Shown here: piece after piece, positions 10,702-22,700 of the stretch | Position numbering within the stretch: the stretch's first letter is position 1 | Layout: the number at the start of each line of letters is the position of its first letter | Source of the DNA: Hyparrhenia diplandra | Taxonomy: Eukaryota; Streptophyta; Magnoliopsida; Poales; Poaceae | Length of the DNA: 64,000 nucleotides | Assembly: GCA_015847255.1 (NCBI GenBank) | Contig: JADLZK010011555.1 | Location: 80,785-144,784 of the forward strand | Direction of reading: 5' to 3' | The notes under the pieces: model-generated | Seen by the model: the letters and a program-made list of their open reading frames with translations, nothing else | Databases searched by the model: none | What the model was told of the DNA's origin: nothing | Translations under genes and position numbers: made by a program

Positions 10702-13700
10702 TCATATGAGCACGGAGCCCCTGAGCAAGGTCTTCTTGTAATGACGTGGGTGGGTCGGCTCATAACAGGAACGGTGGTCGGCCCTTCCCACTCCAGCTGG
10801 TCCCACCATTCTTTCTCGCAGTCGCAGTGCACCTTGGGTTGGTGGTCATACTCGCCCAAGCCCCCATGCATGAGCCCGTGCCTGTACCTGAGAAATGGTA
10901 GGCACCTAAGATTCCAGCAGCCCCTGACTTTGACTGTCTCCAGATGGGCGCATACACATCCCAAGGCCCGCAGATGCCGTCTAGCATGGGAAGCTCATGT
11001 AGGTGGATGTGCTTTTTAGGCTGTTGAATGTCACCGAAATCGCCATCTTCTGGGGTCTATCCGTATACAAGGAGAAGACCTCCGTGAGAGCACCACACCA
11101 CACAATCTCTAGAGTTTGCAAGTTGTCGAGCCCACAAGTGTAGTTGTACAGGTCTGATTGTTTGCCATACGCTGATGTGAACTTGGTGGCTAGTACATAT
11201 ATCAGCCTCGGGCATAACTCGAGGTGCAACGATGTCAAATCCTGAAATGACAACCTATCCTCCGGATATGTGTCATAAAAATAAAGTGCATGTAATTCAA
11301 GGACCTGTGTCACCCATTCCCATATGCTATGTGCTTTAAGGAGGCGTGACCCCCAGAATGTCTTCAGGTGTTCAAAGTGGATCTCTTCATATGCTCTTCT
11401 TGGATCTGATGCAGGGGGTGTGAATACATGTTCCAGATTGGGGCAACGCTCGACTCGACACCAATTTAGAAGGCCCCATGTTGAAGGCAGTGTAGACCCA
11501 GGGTCAGGGCATGGGATGCTAGTGATGGACGAGCTATCATGCACGTGCAGGATCCCAGCAATATCAGAGATAATACCAGGTATAGGTATGGTTATAGTTT
11601 CTCTTTCTTCTTCGTCCTCTTGCATCGATTTGGTCCTCCCTCGCATGGTAGTGGTCTTGTATGTGCATGTAGCAGGTCAAGTCATCCAAGCGAGGAACCG
11701 CGGGCAAGGCCATACGTGCCAGTGTTGGTGCATCACCATCCCCTTCTTCGCTTTCCCCGTGCAGAAACTCATGGTCTGTAAAAGTGGCTGCAACATCTTC
11801 ATATATCCAACCATGTTTAGGATGCTCCACGCCTGCTAGTACATGCTGCTGCTTGATACTGCTACTGGCTGCTTCACTGTCTTTGCCAGAACCAAAAACA
11901 ACAGCAGGAGAGGAAACCTCAACATGTGCCACTTTGGGATATTTGAAATACTCTATCAAGGGCACAAGTGACCTGAGGAGCCTTGCATCTCTTACCATGA
12001 TACGCCAATCAAATTCAGAGGGTATCATACCTCCATGGACCACAGATAATGACCCTGTTGATGTTCTCATGGCGGTGGGGGTAGTGTGACCCTCTGTGGA
12101 CTTTTCTTCCCTGGGTACCACCAACCATGCAGCTGACTGTGTGGTGTCAATGTGCAGCTTCCACGAGGAACTTGTCCATTTGTCTTTTGGTGGCCACAGG
12201 ATTGCACAAAGCTCCTCACAATAATCCAGGAGGAGCTCATCTATGTTATGGGCTGTCATGGCATGGAGATCTAGTGTTTTGATTACTGTGCCAGACAAGT
12301 CTAGGATGTGGAGGTCCTCAAACAATCCGGCTCAACAATATATTCCTCAATTTAGCACATCCCATGAAGGACAACTTTTGTATCCCAGCCCACCCATTAT
12401 CAATAATCATCACAGTCTCAAGTTGGTTGCTGCTGGTACATATCCCAAATAATTTGTTCATACCCTCCCATGAGTCATGGTTTCCAGAAAGGTCAAGAAG
12501 CTCCATCTTGCTCATCCCCAAGAACAAGTTATCTTTTTCGAACATTTGAGTGTTGACTTGGTGACTCGAAGCTTGCGGATGTTAGGCAGGTGCCCCTGCA
12601 GCTGGCATATGTCCCAATCCTGGGCTCCCATCACATTTAGCTCCCTTAGCTCGGTCATGATACCAAGCATCTCTTCAGACAAGAGCTTATCACAGCATGT
12701 GTAGCGCACATCAAGCACCCATAGCCTATGGAAGCAATGTTGAAAGTCATCCTCTTCTGTCCCTGTTCCATCAGTTGTGATCGGGTCCTTGTCCTCTTCT
12801 TCTCGAGGGAAACCATCATCTATGCTACTGTGGTCATCTTGGTCTTGGCAGTGGTCGAGCCATAGAAACTTAAGGTTGCGGCAGTAGATGAATGGAGGAG
12901 ATGAGAAGCTGAATGTGCGGAGTGAGAGCTTCAGCACACGAAGTTTGTTGAAATCTTGGAACATGTCTGAATTGGGGATGGCTCCTGCCGGGATCGCCAG
13001 AAACCGTAGGAGGGTGCAGTGTTGTTTGGCATCGTGCACATTCCATACGGTACCAGATGAGAGGGAAAATATTTTTGTTCATATTGATATTGGTAGTAGT
13101 CCACATCTAATCGCATGTCACGCTGCAGAGCACCAGCTGCTCTCCATAATCCTTCATCACCTTCGGTGCGGACATCATTTCCATCTCCTTGCAGCTGTAT
13201 GATGCCATCACATATCCAGTAGTTGCAGGCATGGGTGGCCAGATCATAGTCCATCAACAAGTTATGGCCCATGCAGCATAGCTTCAGCATGTGCAAGAAA
13301 AAGTGCTCGCCGACTTGTTCTGGCCCATTGCTAGTATTGATCATGATCTCACTTTGTCCAATGACTTCTGCAGCCTCCTGGTGTGCAAGGACAGTGTAGA
13401 GCTCATATGGCTCTCCCCAAGGCTGTGGCGGGCCGAGAGAAAAACATCAGTCTTGGATGCCCCTGCTGTGATCTTCATGGCCCTGACAACTTTGTTCCTG
13501 GGGTAGAGCCGGAACCTCCCTTGGAAGGTCCACAGCACCTTGTTGTCTAAGTATTGGGACAGAGGGAAGCCGAAGCTGGCTAGATCAATCTCCTCATTGC
13601 TTCCGTTGTGGAAAATCACCAAGAACCTGCGGTTCAGGTCCCAGGCGCGCCCGATGCATCACCCTGAGAACTTGTGGTATCTCGAGGCGGGATTCCAGGC

Positions 13701-14396
13701 TGACCCCATTGAACTCGTCCTCCTCATCTTGCTTGTCCAACACCATCAGGTCCGTATCAGGGAGCTCGAGCTGCGTCCGCGATAGCCCGCTGAAGCATTC
13801 TCCTGCCCTCCCACTTGGAGCAGTCGATATGGATGATCTGATCAAACTGGAGTCCGGCTGGGGCCTCTGAAGGCACGACCAGGCGCTGGGACACCTCTCG
13901 GAGGACGGTGGATGCCCCCAGCCCATCCCAGCCATCGAAGTAGATGACACTGTTCTTTCTGCTGCTAATGCTTCGGGCACTGGGTGGGTCTGCCCTGAGC
14001 TCATCAAGAATTCTATCAACTGCCGCGTCGATGCTATCCGCTTTGATGATAACCTGCACGCACATGACATCAGTCCACTTCCACACAGGAGGCACGTGAA
14101 TAAGTGATAGATCGGTCATGCATTCTTTAATTGGTCAGCTACTCTACTCTAATCATGTACTCCCTCGGTTCCAAATTGTAGTTCACTTTGGGTTTTCTAG
14201 ATTCATTTCTTTTACTATTTATCTAGACATAGTATATAACTAGGTGCATAGCAAAATTAATGTATCTAGAAAAGCCAAAGTGAACTATAATTTCGAACAA
14301 AGGGAGTATTCATGTAAAGTAATAATTTCCATATGCATGCATTATTCAGATGCAAAACTACTGTTGTGGATAAAAACCAATTACCTCGGTGCGCAT
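10702..14396 (-). CDS. Divergent NB-ARC-LRR resistance-type protein
   Basis: Coding parts are in order on the minus strand. Exon 1 is only 12 bases (14385-14396, MRTE, donor GTAATT). Exon 2 starts at 14053 after GTGCAG with VIIKADSIDAAVDRILDEL. Next comes a degenerate P-loop region (VIYFDGWDGLGASTVLREV) with Ala where Walker A has Lys. These are followed by FDQIIHIDCSKWEGRR, RFLVIFHNGSNEEIDLASF, LWTFQGRFRL and KLCCMGHNLLMDYDLATHA. Leucine-rich repeats then run from about 13040 to 10900 (LRVLKLSLRTF, LWVLDVRYTCCDKLL, LRELNVMGAQDWDI, LHILDLSGTVIKTLDL), and the C terminus is near WWDQLEW with stop at 10702-10704. Family role: intracellular immune receptor, inferred only. At least nine frame changes interrupt it, for example at about 13780, 13650, 13390, 13030, 12530, 12330, 11650 and 11010. 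Similar indels occur in the housekeeping genes nearby, so loss of function is not established. Confidence 0.75.
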
Positions 14397-15555
14397 GATG
14401 GACGGGATTGATTGATTAACCAGCAGCAGACTGGCAGATAGCTCAGGTCAGGTCCACTTGTCAGCTGTATATCTTGATAGATCTTGAGTAGTGATACTGC
14501 AAACACATTCATTCATCTCATTTGTATGCCGTGAAGAAGAGCCATGCAGTGATAATCTCGCCAGGCTGCAGCAGATGTGGGTTCCATTCCGATTACAAAT
14601 CTAACCCATTGATTAAACTCTTGCCTGGACAGATCAACACACAAACATGAGACAAGGTCTTTTTTTAGATCGAGACACATGAAACTAGTCAAAAATAATT
14701 AGCTAGCAAAGTCATTATTCTGCAAGTACCATCACATGCATGTAAGCATATAAAATTTGCGCTATCTGTTCGGGTAGCTACTAAATAAAATTGGCCTTTT
14801 GGACCTGATTCCGCTGCCTGGCATCCCTGCTGTTTTTAATTAATGTTCAAAAAAAGGGGAAAAAAAACTTGATTCCCGTGCATTCACATGCTCCCACCAC
14901 ATATTCTGTATACACCTTTGAGATGGACATTTGCATGTAGTGACATACCTTAGTTTGATCCAGTTGATCAGATTGTTGGCAGGGTGCACTGGTCCAGTAC
15001 GTGGGAAAATTCGCAGATTGAATGAATCGGCCTGAGACTGAAACGACAGAGTGATGAATGGGCTTGTCTCTGTTGTATGTGGGTCAGAGATAGAGGTGCG
15101 CTGCCAGCCTTGAAAGATGTATGCTTGCGCAGTAAACGGAGCAACCTTTGGTCTCTCTGTCCCTTTTTTTAACAAAGACAAATATGTTGTGCATGCAGTG
15201 TAGGACTTTTATTTTGCGTTCATCCATATATCAGATGATTCTTTGCTTGCATCTTGAGCGTGCAGGATTCCATCATATGATTTTTCCAAAAGGCAAAGGT
15301 TTTAAAGAGCAAAAGCATGGCTCCCGTGCTCACTATAACTTGCTAAATTCGTTGTGAACTACAATCCTGTCCGGTGTTTGTCTGCCTCATGCCCTCACAA
15401 AGTAGTTTCTGCTTTATTTGGGTGCCACGCAAAGCACCGAGTTTTATAGAAACAAAAAGGCTGAATACATGCATGAGGAGGAAGACAAGTCCACGGAGGC
15501 ATGGGCCTGGATGCTGAAGGATCAGCTACACTGTTTCCATGGGGGATACAGAGAT
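13259..15555. repeat. NLR segmental duplication, copy A
   Basis: Matches 17567-19387 in the same orientation: the 5' half of exon 2, the short exon 1, and about 1.1 kb upstream, up to a shared CTGAAGGATCAGCT-type block (about 15511). Copy A has an extra MITE (14160-14306) and an extra segment around 15150-15390. Copy B lacks about 90 bases equivalent to 13390-13480. Confidence 0.85.
14160..14306. mobile_element. Stowaway-type MITE, 147 bp
   Basis: Terminal inverted repeats CTCCCTCGGTTCCAAATT and AATTTCGAACAAAGGGAG. The inverted match extends inward (GTAGTTCACTTTGG against CCAAAGTGAACTAT). TA target duplications lie at 14158-14159 and 14307-14308. It sits in intron 1 of the NB-ARC gene. The same intron in the duplicate (18311-18470) is empty. 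Confidence 0.9.
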
Positions 15556-15858
15556 AACAGGCAGCCAACCTACTACGACTAGGATTATGGCCATGATATA
15601 ATATGTATTGTCATCAACATCCAATTGCCTATAATTATAGATGTCACCATTTTTTTGCGGGCACCACTTTTACCCATCCTTCCATTTTATGAAGCTTGTC
15701 ATGAATAGATTTTGTTTTAAGGAACAGTACAACAATATCCTAGAATAAGTGTTGTTTGAATTGACTGTATAAGATGCTCATTAGCTAGCTCATCTTGTGG
15801 CTAGAAAAATTTTGCATCCCATCTGATCGGTTCTTCTATCGATAGTTGTTCTTCATAT

Positions 15859-16229
15859 TTTTTTTCGCGATCGGGCCATTCACCCGTGTTTCATTAAGAG
15901 CCGTGTTTCATTAAGAGGAGGAAAACCAAATCCAAATACAAACTAAGCGGGGGATGCCGAGAGGATATCGCTGCTAAAAGAGAAAAACAAAATACAACAA
16001 CACAACACAAAACAAGCAACCTAACTACTGGATGCAACACAAAGGTGATTACAAAATAATCAGATGTGCGACTAGACCTCCAACACGCCGGGCGGACCGG
16101 CCGCACCGATGCGCCGCTTCTTCCCCCATGAAGGAAGACCTCCATTGCCTCCATGTTGACCTCAGCGTTAGGGGGCTGTGAGGGCAGCCTGCAGCCAAGC
16201 AAAGGAGACCGCATCATCAGTGATCATAT
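15859..16229 (-). mobile_element. 5'-truncated LINE-like retroposon, 371 bp
   Basis: Flanked by a perfect 13-bp direct repeat TTGTTCTTCATAT (15846-15858 and 16230-16242). The T-run at the left edge is the poly(A) tail in minus orientation. On the minus strand the 3' end reads TTAATGAAACACGGG, about 25 more bases, then poly(A). A short direct repeat (GTGTTTCATTAAGAG) occurs twice near this end. No coding domain is recognisable in the remaining body. Confidence 0.8.
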
Positions 16230-16242
16230 TTGTTCTTCATAT

Positions 16243-17566
16243 GACATCTCCTCTCATCAGTCTCCTTCGAAGATTTATTGGGAGCCATCAAAATTCTCCC
16301 ACATGAATATATGTTAACGATTAATTATTCTCCGGACCACTCCATTTTGCAAATCGCTTCTCTTAACATACGTCAATACAATGTATTGTAGTCAGGCTCG
16401 AGTATAGGTCATCTGCCCCAGTCCGGGAAAAAAGAAAACAGCTCTGACTCTACATGAGCATCAGGTGTGCTAGGGGTCATGTTTTCAATCCATAACCCGA
16501 CCCGACGTGGTCTGGTGGCCACAAACCACAAAATTTAACCCGATGGCATGTCCTGAATTCAAACAAACCTGGCATTTTAGAAATAAAGCATGTCAAGTTT
16601 TCAGGTTGCATGAGGAAAGAAATCATGTGCGTAGGAGTGCTTTAGCTGATGCTATCATAGGATACACTTAACTAAATTCCATGCATATGAATTGGGTACC
16701 AAATATGATCACTGTTTGATCCATTGCAATCTCGAATCTTCCATAGGTTTTGATGGGGAAAGAAGCACTGGCCTACATGACAGAGCTCTTCAAATCTTAA
16801 TTTCACAGTTCACATTAAGCTTGATTATAGCTGAGACCACAATTTTATTCTAGAAGAAACTCTAGTAGATGGATTATTAGAGTTTAATGGATGAATTAGA
16901 GGTTCCAGCAAATTGACATAGAGTCCGCTAAAAAAAAAAAGGCAAATTGCCATAGAAATTCAACTTACAGTCAAGTAGGAAATTACACAGGCACTTGCTC
17001 GCAGCTGTCCATTGCAACCTGTGGACAGGACCGAACATCCAGGAACTCAAAAAGCCTTGAAGGATTCAATTACTCTACTGACCCTGCAACCACGAGCCAA
17101 ACACAGCTGCTGATCTTCATAACTCTCAATTTGGACTGAAACCACTCTTTCCCTGTCCATGAAAAGCTAGTGGCGCAGACACAAACTAGACTGACCAGTG
17201 ACCAAGCATCTGAAGGAAATCTATCAAGCTATATAGAATTGTTGCTACTCCTTGCAGAAAATTTTGTCGCTACTCAAATTAAGTGTTTCAAACCCAAAAG
17301 TCTATCTTATACATTGCGGTATTCTCAGCAATATCGCAATACATAGCCTACAGGAGGAAAAAAACAAAACATAAAACATAGAAAATACAGTGTCAACCAA
17401 GAGATAATGGTCCCGTGCTATCTCAGAGCAAATGACAAAGACAAGGTATCTTGTTAAAATAAGACTACATCAACTCAGAACCTCTTCAACCAATCAATCT
17501 TGCAATGCACTGGCAAGTTCTCAGACTTCCTCTTGGTGAGCAGCGGAAAGCCGGAGAATGAAACCC
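16243..17566. other. Intergenic between the two NB-ARC copies
   Basis: AT-rich sequence with no supported gene. It contains one micro-retroposon at 16922-16941. Otherwise I see nothing beyond short T/A runs. Confidence 0.5.
16922..16941 (+). mobile_element. Micro-retroposon, 20 bp
   Basis: AGTCCGCT, 11 A and a G, flanked by 14-bp repeats GCAAATTGACATAG (16908-16921) and GCAAATTGCCATAG (16942-16955), which differ at one base. Confidence 0.6.
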
Positions 17567-18482
17567 AAGAAGTTATGGCCCATGCAGCATAGCTTCAGCA
17601 TGTGGATGTGCAAGAGAAGTGCTCGCTGACTTGTGCAGGGCCTGCAGGCCCATTGATCGCTGACTTGTGCAGGCCCATTGCTAGTACTGATCGTGATCTC
17701 ACTCTCTGCAAAGCTCCTGTGGTGGCTCTCTCCCCACAACTCCGACAACTTTGTTCCTGGGGTGGAGCCGGAACCTGCCTTGGAACGTCCACACCACCTT
17801 GTTGTCTAACTCTAAGTATTGGGACAGAGGGAAGCCAAAGCTGGCTAGATCAATCTCCTCATTGCTTCTGTTGTGGAAAATCACCAAGAACCTGCGGTTC
17901 AGGTCCTGTATGCGCCGATGCATCCCCTTGAGAACTTATGGTATCTCAGGGCGGGATGCTGGGCAGACCCCGTTGAACTCGTGTCCTCATCTTGCTTGTC
18001 CAACATGTCCATTAGTGGGGCAGGGAGCTCCAGCTGCTCAGCAATAGCCCACTGAAGCCCTCTCCAGCCCTCCCACTTGGAGCAGTCGACGTGGATGATC
18101 TGATCAAACTTGAGTCCAGTCGGGCCTCTGAAGCGCCATGGCCAGGCGCTGGGCCACGGTTCGGAGGACGGTGGATGCCCCCAGCCCGTCCCAGGCATCG
18201 AAGTAGATCACATTATTGTTTCTGCTGGTGATGCTTGTAGCAGTGTCGTCTTCCTTGAGCTCATCAAGGATTCGCTCAACTGCTGCGCCGATGCTGTCTG
18301 GTTTGATAACCTGCATTCACATGTACATATATCAGTCCACAAGGGAGGAATGTGATAGATCATGCATTGTTTAATTTGGTCAACTAGTCTAATCATGTGC
18401 ATAATTAATTTCCATATGCATATGCATAGCTCAGATGCCATGATTACTGTTGTAAATAAAAATCAATTACCTTAGTGCGCAT
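17567..18482 (-). pseudogene. Truncated NB-ARC-LRR copy (5' part only)
   Basis: Duplicate of the 5' part of the gene at 10702-14396. Exon 1 is 18471-18482 (MRTK, donor GTAATT) and exon 2 begins at 18310. It encodes VIKPDSIGAAVERILDEL, VIYFDAWDGLGASTVLRTV (again Ala for the P-loop Lys), FDQIIHVDCSKWEG, MHRRIQDLNRRFLVIFHN, TFQGRFRLHPRNK and finally MLKLCCMGHNFL. It ends abruptly near 17567, so the LRR region is absent. A deletion of about 90 bases removes the segment equivalent to 13390-13480, and a local duplication of CGCTGACTTGTGCAGG lies near 17625-17670. Several frame changes are present. A functional receptor is not expected. Confidence 0.85.
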
Positions 18483-19387
18483 GATGGGCAGGATTGGAAT
18501 GGATTAACCCACAGCAGGCTGGTAAGTAGCTCAGGTCAGCCAACTTGTCAGCAGTATAGATGTTGCCATTAGCTATATATAGATCTTGAGAAATGATACT
18601 GCAAACACATGCATCAGCCACGCATAATCTGGCCAGGCTGCAGCAGATGTGGGTTCCATTCTGATTACAAATCTAACCCATTGATTAAACTCTTGCCTGG
18701 ATAGATCAACAGTTCAACACACAAGCATGAGATGAGGTTACTTTTAGATCAAGACGCATTAAACTAATAGAAAACAATTAGCTAGCAGGTACATTATTTG
18801 CAAGTACCATCACATACATATGCGCATAAAAGTTTTGTGCTATCTATTCGGATAGCTACTGAAAAAAAAAGGCTTAATTTCCATTCATTAAATTTCTGCA
18901 CATGCTCCGACCATATATTATGTATACACCTTTGAGATGGACATCTGCATTTGAATTTTGAAGGGATTAGTCATGTAGTGACTGACATACCATAGTTTGA
19001 TCGACTTGAATTGGATTGTTGGCACGGTCCAATATGTAGAAAAATTCGCAGATTGAATGAATTGGCCTAAATAGACTGGAACAACAGAGTGATGAATGGG
19101 CGTGTCTCTGTGGAATTCCGTCTCTGTTGTGTGTCAAGGAGATAGAAGCCCACTACCCTCTGCCTCATGCCCTCACCCATCAAGGTCTTCAACCAGTAGT
19201 TTCTCCTATATATTTGGGTGCCACTGCCACGCAAAGCATTGAGTTTTAGTAGGAAAAAAAATCTGAGCATATGCACGAGGAGGAAGACAAGGCCACGGAG
19301 GCAGGCAAGCACCTGGACCGGAGGCAGGCAAGCACCTGGACCTGGATGCTGAAAGGATCAGCTTCATTGTTTCCACTGGGGGCATTT
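17567..19387. repeat. NLR segmental duplication, copy B
   Basis: Paralogous to 13259-15555. Upstream of exon 1 it shares AAGCATGAGATGAGG-like, CCTTTGAGATGGACAT and GAGGAGGAAGACAAG blocks with copy A. It has a small internal tandem repeat, GGCAAGCACCTGGACC, at 19302-19340. Confidence 0.85.
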
Positions 19388-19610
19388 TCCTTCAGGCATT
19401 TTCACTATCCCGGCGGAAGCGCGGCGCTGTGCGAGCGTGCGGTTGGCGGTGCGCGCGCAGTCGTGGCGGAGAGGCAGCTGCAGCGGGGCGGGGGCGGCGG
19501 CGGCGTGCGTCCCTGCTGTGAGCTTCATCGCCCTGTGTGCCTCTCCGGTCGCCCTCTTGTGTTTAGAGCTGCTGCACTTTAAGGGTACTTTGGGTATTCT
19601 TCTACTGGAC

Positions 19611-19619
19611 TAGGGTTTA
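19611..19619 (+). promoter_or_regulatory. Telo-box-like motif upstream of EF-G
   Basis: TAGGGTTTA, the inverse of the AAACCCTA telo-box that is common just upstream of or near transcription starts of plant translation-machinery genes. It lies 86 bases before the EF-G start codon. The function here is inferred from position only. Confidence 0.4.
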
Positions 19620-19704
19620 CCCTTTCTGTAACAGACCCAGGCGTCCAAAACCCACAGAGCCAGAGCCATTGCCGCCGCCTCGATCGCGATTCCTCGGCGC
19701 GGCA

Positions 19705-22700
19705 ATGGCCATGGCCCGGCGCAAGCTCCTATCCTCCTTCCGCCCCTTTTCCCTCCTCCTCCAGCCGCACCTCGCTGACTCCCCCTCGCCGGCGGCTCGG
19801 CGGGCGATGTCGGCGGCGTCGGCCCTACGTAATCGGGACGAGAAGGATGTGGCGCGGTGGCGGGAGTCCATGGCCCGGATGCGGAACATCGGCATCTCCG
19901 CGCACATCGACTCCGGGAAGACGACGCTCACAGAGCGGGTCCTCTACTACACTGGCCGCATCCACGAGATCCACGAGGTGCGCGGCCGTGACGGCGTCGG
20001 CGCTAAGATGGACTCCATGGACCTTGAGCGTGAAAAGGGAATTACCATTCAGTCTGCTGCCACCTACTGCACCTGGAAGGATTACCAGGTCCGTTTGTTT
20101 TTGTTGAGACTCCTGTATTTAGTTCTGATTGATCCATTTCCCTCTGTTATATACCTCGGATGACTGTGAATTCGTTGTTATTACTATTTGAAGATTATAT
20201 AGCAGAGGGTGTAGAGGGAGCTTTGGTTGACTCTAGTCTAGCAGTATAAAAAACGAGTGAAGAGGGACAAAGGCGAGGAATATATGAACATCTGATGGCA
20301 TATTATGCTGTAAGATATTATAATCTCTTCACTTGAGCTTCTAGCTGCCATTAAAGAGAGAAGAATCCAACAATTGTCACCTAGTCTAATCAGTCAGTAG
20401 TTTCTGTGCACTACATTAAAGTGCTTTTGATCCACAAGAACTCGAGGCATCATCTGACATAACTCAAATGATTCTTTTGTTTGAAGTCGCATTACATTGT
20501 TCTTGTTATGATGATTTGAAAGCTCATGTTATAATTTAAATGCAGATTAATATTATTGATACTCCAGGTCACGTGGATTTCACCATTGAGGTAGAAAGGG
20601 CACTCCGTGTTCTTGATGGTGCTATACTTGTGCTATGCAGTGTTGGTGGTGTACAAAGTCAGTCGATCACTGTTGATCGGCAAATGAGGAGATACGATAT
20701 TCCAAGGGTTGCTTTCATTAACAAGTTGGACCGTATGGGGAGCTGATCCATGGAAGGTTCTTAGCCAGGTTAGCAGGATCAGATTGTGCATATTATTGGA
20801 AGGATGGAACCATTTTCTCCAGCTGATTATTGATTTTGTTCTTTCCATGTAAAGGCGCGATCCAAGCTCCGTCACCACAATGCAGCTGTGCAAGTACCCA
20901 TAGGATTAGAAGAGGAGTTTGAGGGCCTTGTTGACCTTGTAGAAATGAAGGCTTATAAGTTCGAGGGTTCTAGTGGGTGAGTCCTATTCCGTCAAGAATT
21001 AAATACTCAAGGCTATTTGTTTTTGAAGCCTGAATGATGCATCTCATTTGAATGTGCAGCCAGAATGTAACTGCTTCTGATATTCCATCGAACATGGAAG
21101 ATTTAGTCAATGAGAAGCGCCGTGAACTTATTGAAGTTGTTTCTGAAGTAGATGATCAACTTGCTGAAGCTTTTCTCAATGATGAGCCAATAACAGCTGA
21201 TCAGCTTAAGGTTTGTTAAACTGTACCTTCTTAACAAATAAAAAGTGTTTTCTAGTCTACTATGTAATCATTATTTTTCTTCTTTTCATTATTGCTCCTA
21301 TGTAATTTGCACAGTTTTTCTTGACCATATAAGGAAAATTCATTTGAAAAATGACTCTGCTTATCTCTACATATTTTGAATATGATTTAAATACCAGACA
21401 CTTAGTTTCGTATGTTAAATGCACTAAATGTATTGTGGTGGAAGATGATTATTTGAATGTTTCAGTGTTCAAACTAAAAACTAGCTAGCTAAACCATTCC
21501 TTTTTTTCTTCAGTTTCAGACCTGTTATTAGAGTATGATGTTTTTCCCCAAATTTCTTGTCATAAGTCCATGATCATAATTCTACATTTTATTATTACAA
21601 CAAACCAAGTGAGTAATGATTATATAAATGTTTACAGTAATTGTGTAAAAATCTTACTTTATACAATTTTCTGGTAGATATAAAATTGACTATTGAAAGG
21701 ATGTGATGGCCATGGTTCTGATTAGCTGGGAATATAAACTTACACATTTCAAAGTCCTTTGTTACATGACAATCTTTTTTACACAATTGGAAATACTGCA
21801 AATCTGTTGGTCTCATTGGTTTGGTGTATGAACAACGCTTTTTTTTTACGGGTTAGTAGGGAAACCCCAACCTTTTTTTTTTTATTTGACCTGTTTTATT
21901 CGGGCCCCACAGGGAGTTGAACCCAGGTCTGCTGGATGCTATAGTACTCAAATGCTCTAACCACTAGACTAAGTCTTGGGTCCTATGATCTGGCAAACAT
22001 ATGTTACATATTCATGAGATGCAAGTGGCATTCAGAAATTGTAATCAATTGGTTTGTTCATACTGTGCTGCTGGTGTTCGTTTTGGTAATTGAGTTCACA
22101 ACATGCCTTGTTAACTTATTTGTGACATGTTATCTTGCCTACTTATTGACATAGTTTGTAGTTATAATTTATATTTCATTGCATCATTCCTGTTTTTCTT
22201 TGTTATATCAGGTTTCAGGAAATGTGTGATAACTGATAAATTGGTGACATGTTAGTTCCTAACTATTTCTAAATTTTTGTCATGCTGCTTGATGTTATAT
22301 TTGTCAGGCGGCTATTCAAGAGCTACGGTGGCACAGAAGTTCATACCAGTATACATGGGAAGTGCATTCAAAAAAATAAGGTTTGCGCCTGCAATTATTT
22401 GTTCATTCCCTGAAAGTTCTTTATTTTTTGTTTGTTTTGCAAATGGTTCTAGAAGATCATTATCACCTTGGTGATTACAAAAATGATTGCTAAATCTGAT
22501 TCCTAAATTATTGTAAACATGAATCATGCTCTAGAATCGAAGAGTACTGATTAATTTCTTGGCTGTTGCTAAGTTGTAAATTTAAGACAGACAGCAGTGA
22601 CTGAATGTGTTCATAAATCATAATGCTTTTTGTAACAATTGATGTAGCTTTTCTTCTTTGTTTTAGAACAGTTCATTTGAAATTTTGTTGTGTGGAAATT

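Noticed and set aside
10702..14396. Calling the longer NB-ARC gene a pseudogene because of its frameshifts
   Set aside because: Similar indels occur in EF-G, PARG and PP2A B' in the same sequence, so they carry little information about function.
21900..21985. tRNA gene suggested by box A and box B
   Set aside because: No acceptor stem or anticodon arm can be formed and a T/A-rich tail follows; it is a tRNA-derived SINE.
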